Made by a program: the position numbers and the translations under genes. Under the pieces are notes generated by a model, which saw only the letters and a program-made list of their open reading frames with translations, made no database searches and had not been told where the DNA came from. A stretch of 22,655 bases of DNA from Pedobacter glucosidilyticus. Lineage in GTDB: Bacteria > Bacteroidota > Bacteroidia > Sphingobacteriales > Sphingobacteriaceae. Of the stretch, positions 22,174 through 22,655 are shown piece after piece. The stretch is taken from NCBI RefSeq assembly GCF_002483235.1, contig NZ_DLHN01000011.1:54626-77280 (forward strand), written 5' to 3'. Position 1 is the stretch's first letter. Every line of letters begins with the position of its first letter.

Positions 22174-22221
22174 CACCTAACCACCTAACCACCTAACCAA
22201 CTAACAACCTAACAAACTACT
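22174..22221. repeat. Octanucleotide tandem array, about 5-6 units
   Basis: Three exact copies of CACCTAAC (22174-22197) are followed by CAACTAAC, AACCTAAC and a degenerate AAACTACT. The array fills the spacer between the HEPN remnant and the stop codon of the convergent nuclease-like gene at 22221. No hairpin terminator is seen there. Confidence 0.9.
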
Positions 22222-22655
22222 CAAAACCCAACCTTTACCAATATAGGGAAATGATCTGATGGATATTTACCTTGATAACTATCTGTTAACAGTCCCCATT
22301 TGTGTGTTTTAAAATGTTTGCTTACGAAAACATGGTCTATAATGCTATTACCTTTTAATTGATTGCCAAAGCCATTAAAAGAATTGCTATTAGCGTAAGG
22401 CTGTTTCACTTGTTGGTAGGTATCTTTCAAAATATCGCTGTTAGCGATAATTAAATAAGGGTCACTGCTGTGGTTGCCATTTAAATCTCCTGTAAAAATT
22501 ACAGGTTTGTCTTTAGCAATGCTTTTGATTTTTTCTAAGATAAGTTCACTGCTTTCTTTTCGGGCAGTAACCCCTTGGTGATCATAATGAGCATTAAAAA
22601 AGTAAAAGCTTTTCTTCGTTTTTTTATCCTTTAAATAAACCCAAGAGCAAATACG
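22221..22655 (-). CDS. Endonuclease/exonuclease/phosphatase-family protein, C-terminal part (cut by window edge)
   Basis: The frame is open from the stop at 22221 to the window edge, giving the last 144 residues. It holds three family signatures: FYFFNAHYDHQGVTARKES (the N-T-H-x-D-H region, with Ala for Thr and Tyr for Leu), VIFTGDLNGNHSSDPY (GD-x-N) and the C-terminal YPSDHFPILVKV (SDH). These mark the EEP fold of DNase I, sphingomyelinase and exonuclease III. IIDHVFVSKHF also fits. The closest form is the exported or cytoplasmic Bacteroidetes EEP hydrolases of about 250-280 residues, so roughly half is missing. Substrate unknown. The apparent short frame from 22430 begins at a TTG inside the domain and is not a real start. 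Confidence 0.88.
   Translation of the reverse strand, partial: RICSWVYLKDKKTKKSFYFFNAHYDHQGVTARKESSELILEKIKSIAKDKPVIFTGDLNGNHSSDPYLIIANSDILKDTYQQVKQPYANSNSFNGFGNQLKGNSIIDHVFVSKHFKTHKWGLLTDSYQGKYPSDHFPILVKVGF

Noticed and set aside
22221..22430. A complete 69-residue gene
   Set aside because: It starts at a TTG inside a longer frame that continues to the window edge and carries earlier family motifs, so it is the tail of a truncated larger gene.

Overview
The window reads as chromosomal DNA of a Bacteroidota bacterium, most likely Sphingobacteriaceae (Pedobacter-like). The support is low GC content, Bacteroidetes-type promoters (TAnnTTTG -7 boxes, several with a TTG or TTTG about 18-20 bases upstream), few Shine-Dalgarno sequences, Bacteroidetes-style exported proteins, and the family types of RecA, endonuclease III, TerC and polyprenyl synthase. 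This placement is inferred from the sequence alone; no search was run.

Layout. 1-1.94 kb: a long-type acyl-CoA dehydrogenase closed by a clear terminator. 2.0-5.4 kb: an accessory patch with a RelE/ParE-type toxin-antitoxin pair, a convergent HigB-HigA pair with repeats around its promoter, a 33-bp tandem repeat, a DUF4143 AAA ATPase and a small exported protein. It ends in a 102-bp palindromic element at 5.43-5.54 kb. 5.6-9.1 kb: an exported Dabb-domain protein, a SirB1-type transglutaminase-like protein, a 16-unit heptanucleotide array, a SAM methyltransferase and a BamA/TamA-like outer-membrane barrel. 9.1-11 kb: a possible gene fossil and an exported TPR protein.

10.97-16.6 kb, minus strand: the most interesting locus. 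Eight tightly packed genes run from a well-formed promoter: ketoreductase, hot-dog dehydratase, acyl carrier protein with an unusual Pro-Ser-Thr attachment motif, PKS-like ketosynthase, FabI-like enoyl reductase, AcpS-like phosphopantetheinyl transferase, alpha/beta hydrolase and PlsC-like acyltransferase. Together they form a nearly self-contained, fully reducing type II fatty-acid or polyketide line with its own carrier activation and two possible ways to release or transfer the product. Only malonyl loading and a recognisable initiating synthase are missing. The product cannot be read from sequence.

16.8-20.8 kb, minus strand: housekeeping genes recA, nth, a TerC-family membrane protein and a trans-polyprenyl diphosphate synthase, with an imperfect palindrome just past recA. 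20.8-22.66 kb: a small outer-membrane barrel protein, an MNT/HEPN toxin-antitoxin pair whose HEPN gene has an in-frame amber stop at codon 14, an octanucleotide array, and the C-terminal part of an endonuclease/exonuclease/phosphatase protein that runs off the window. Short 7- or 8-bp arrays occur in four separate intergenic gaps. No tRNA, rRNA, CRISPR array or intact transposase was seen.
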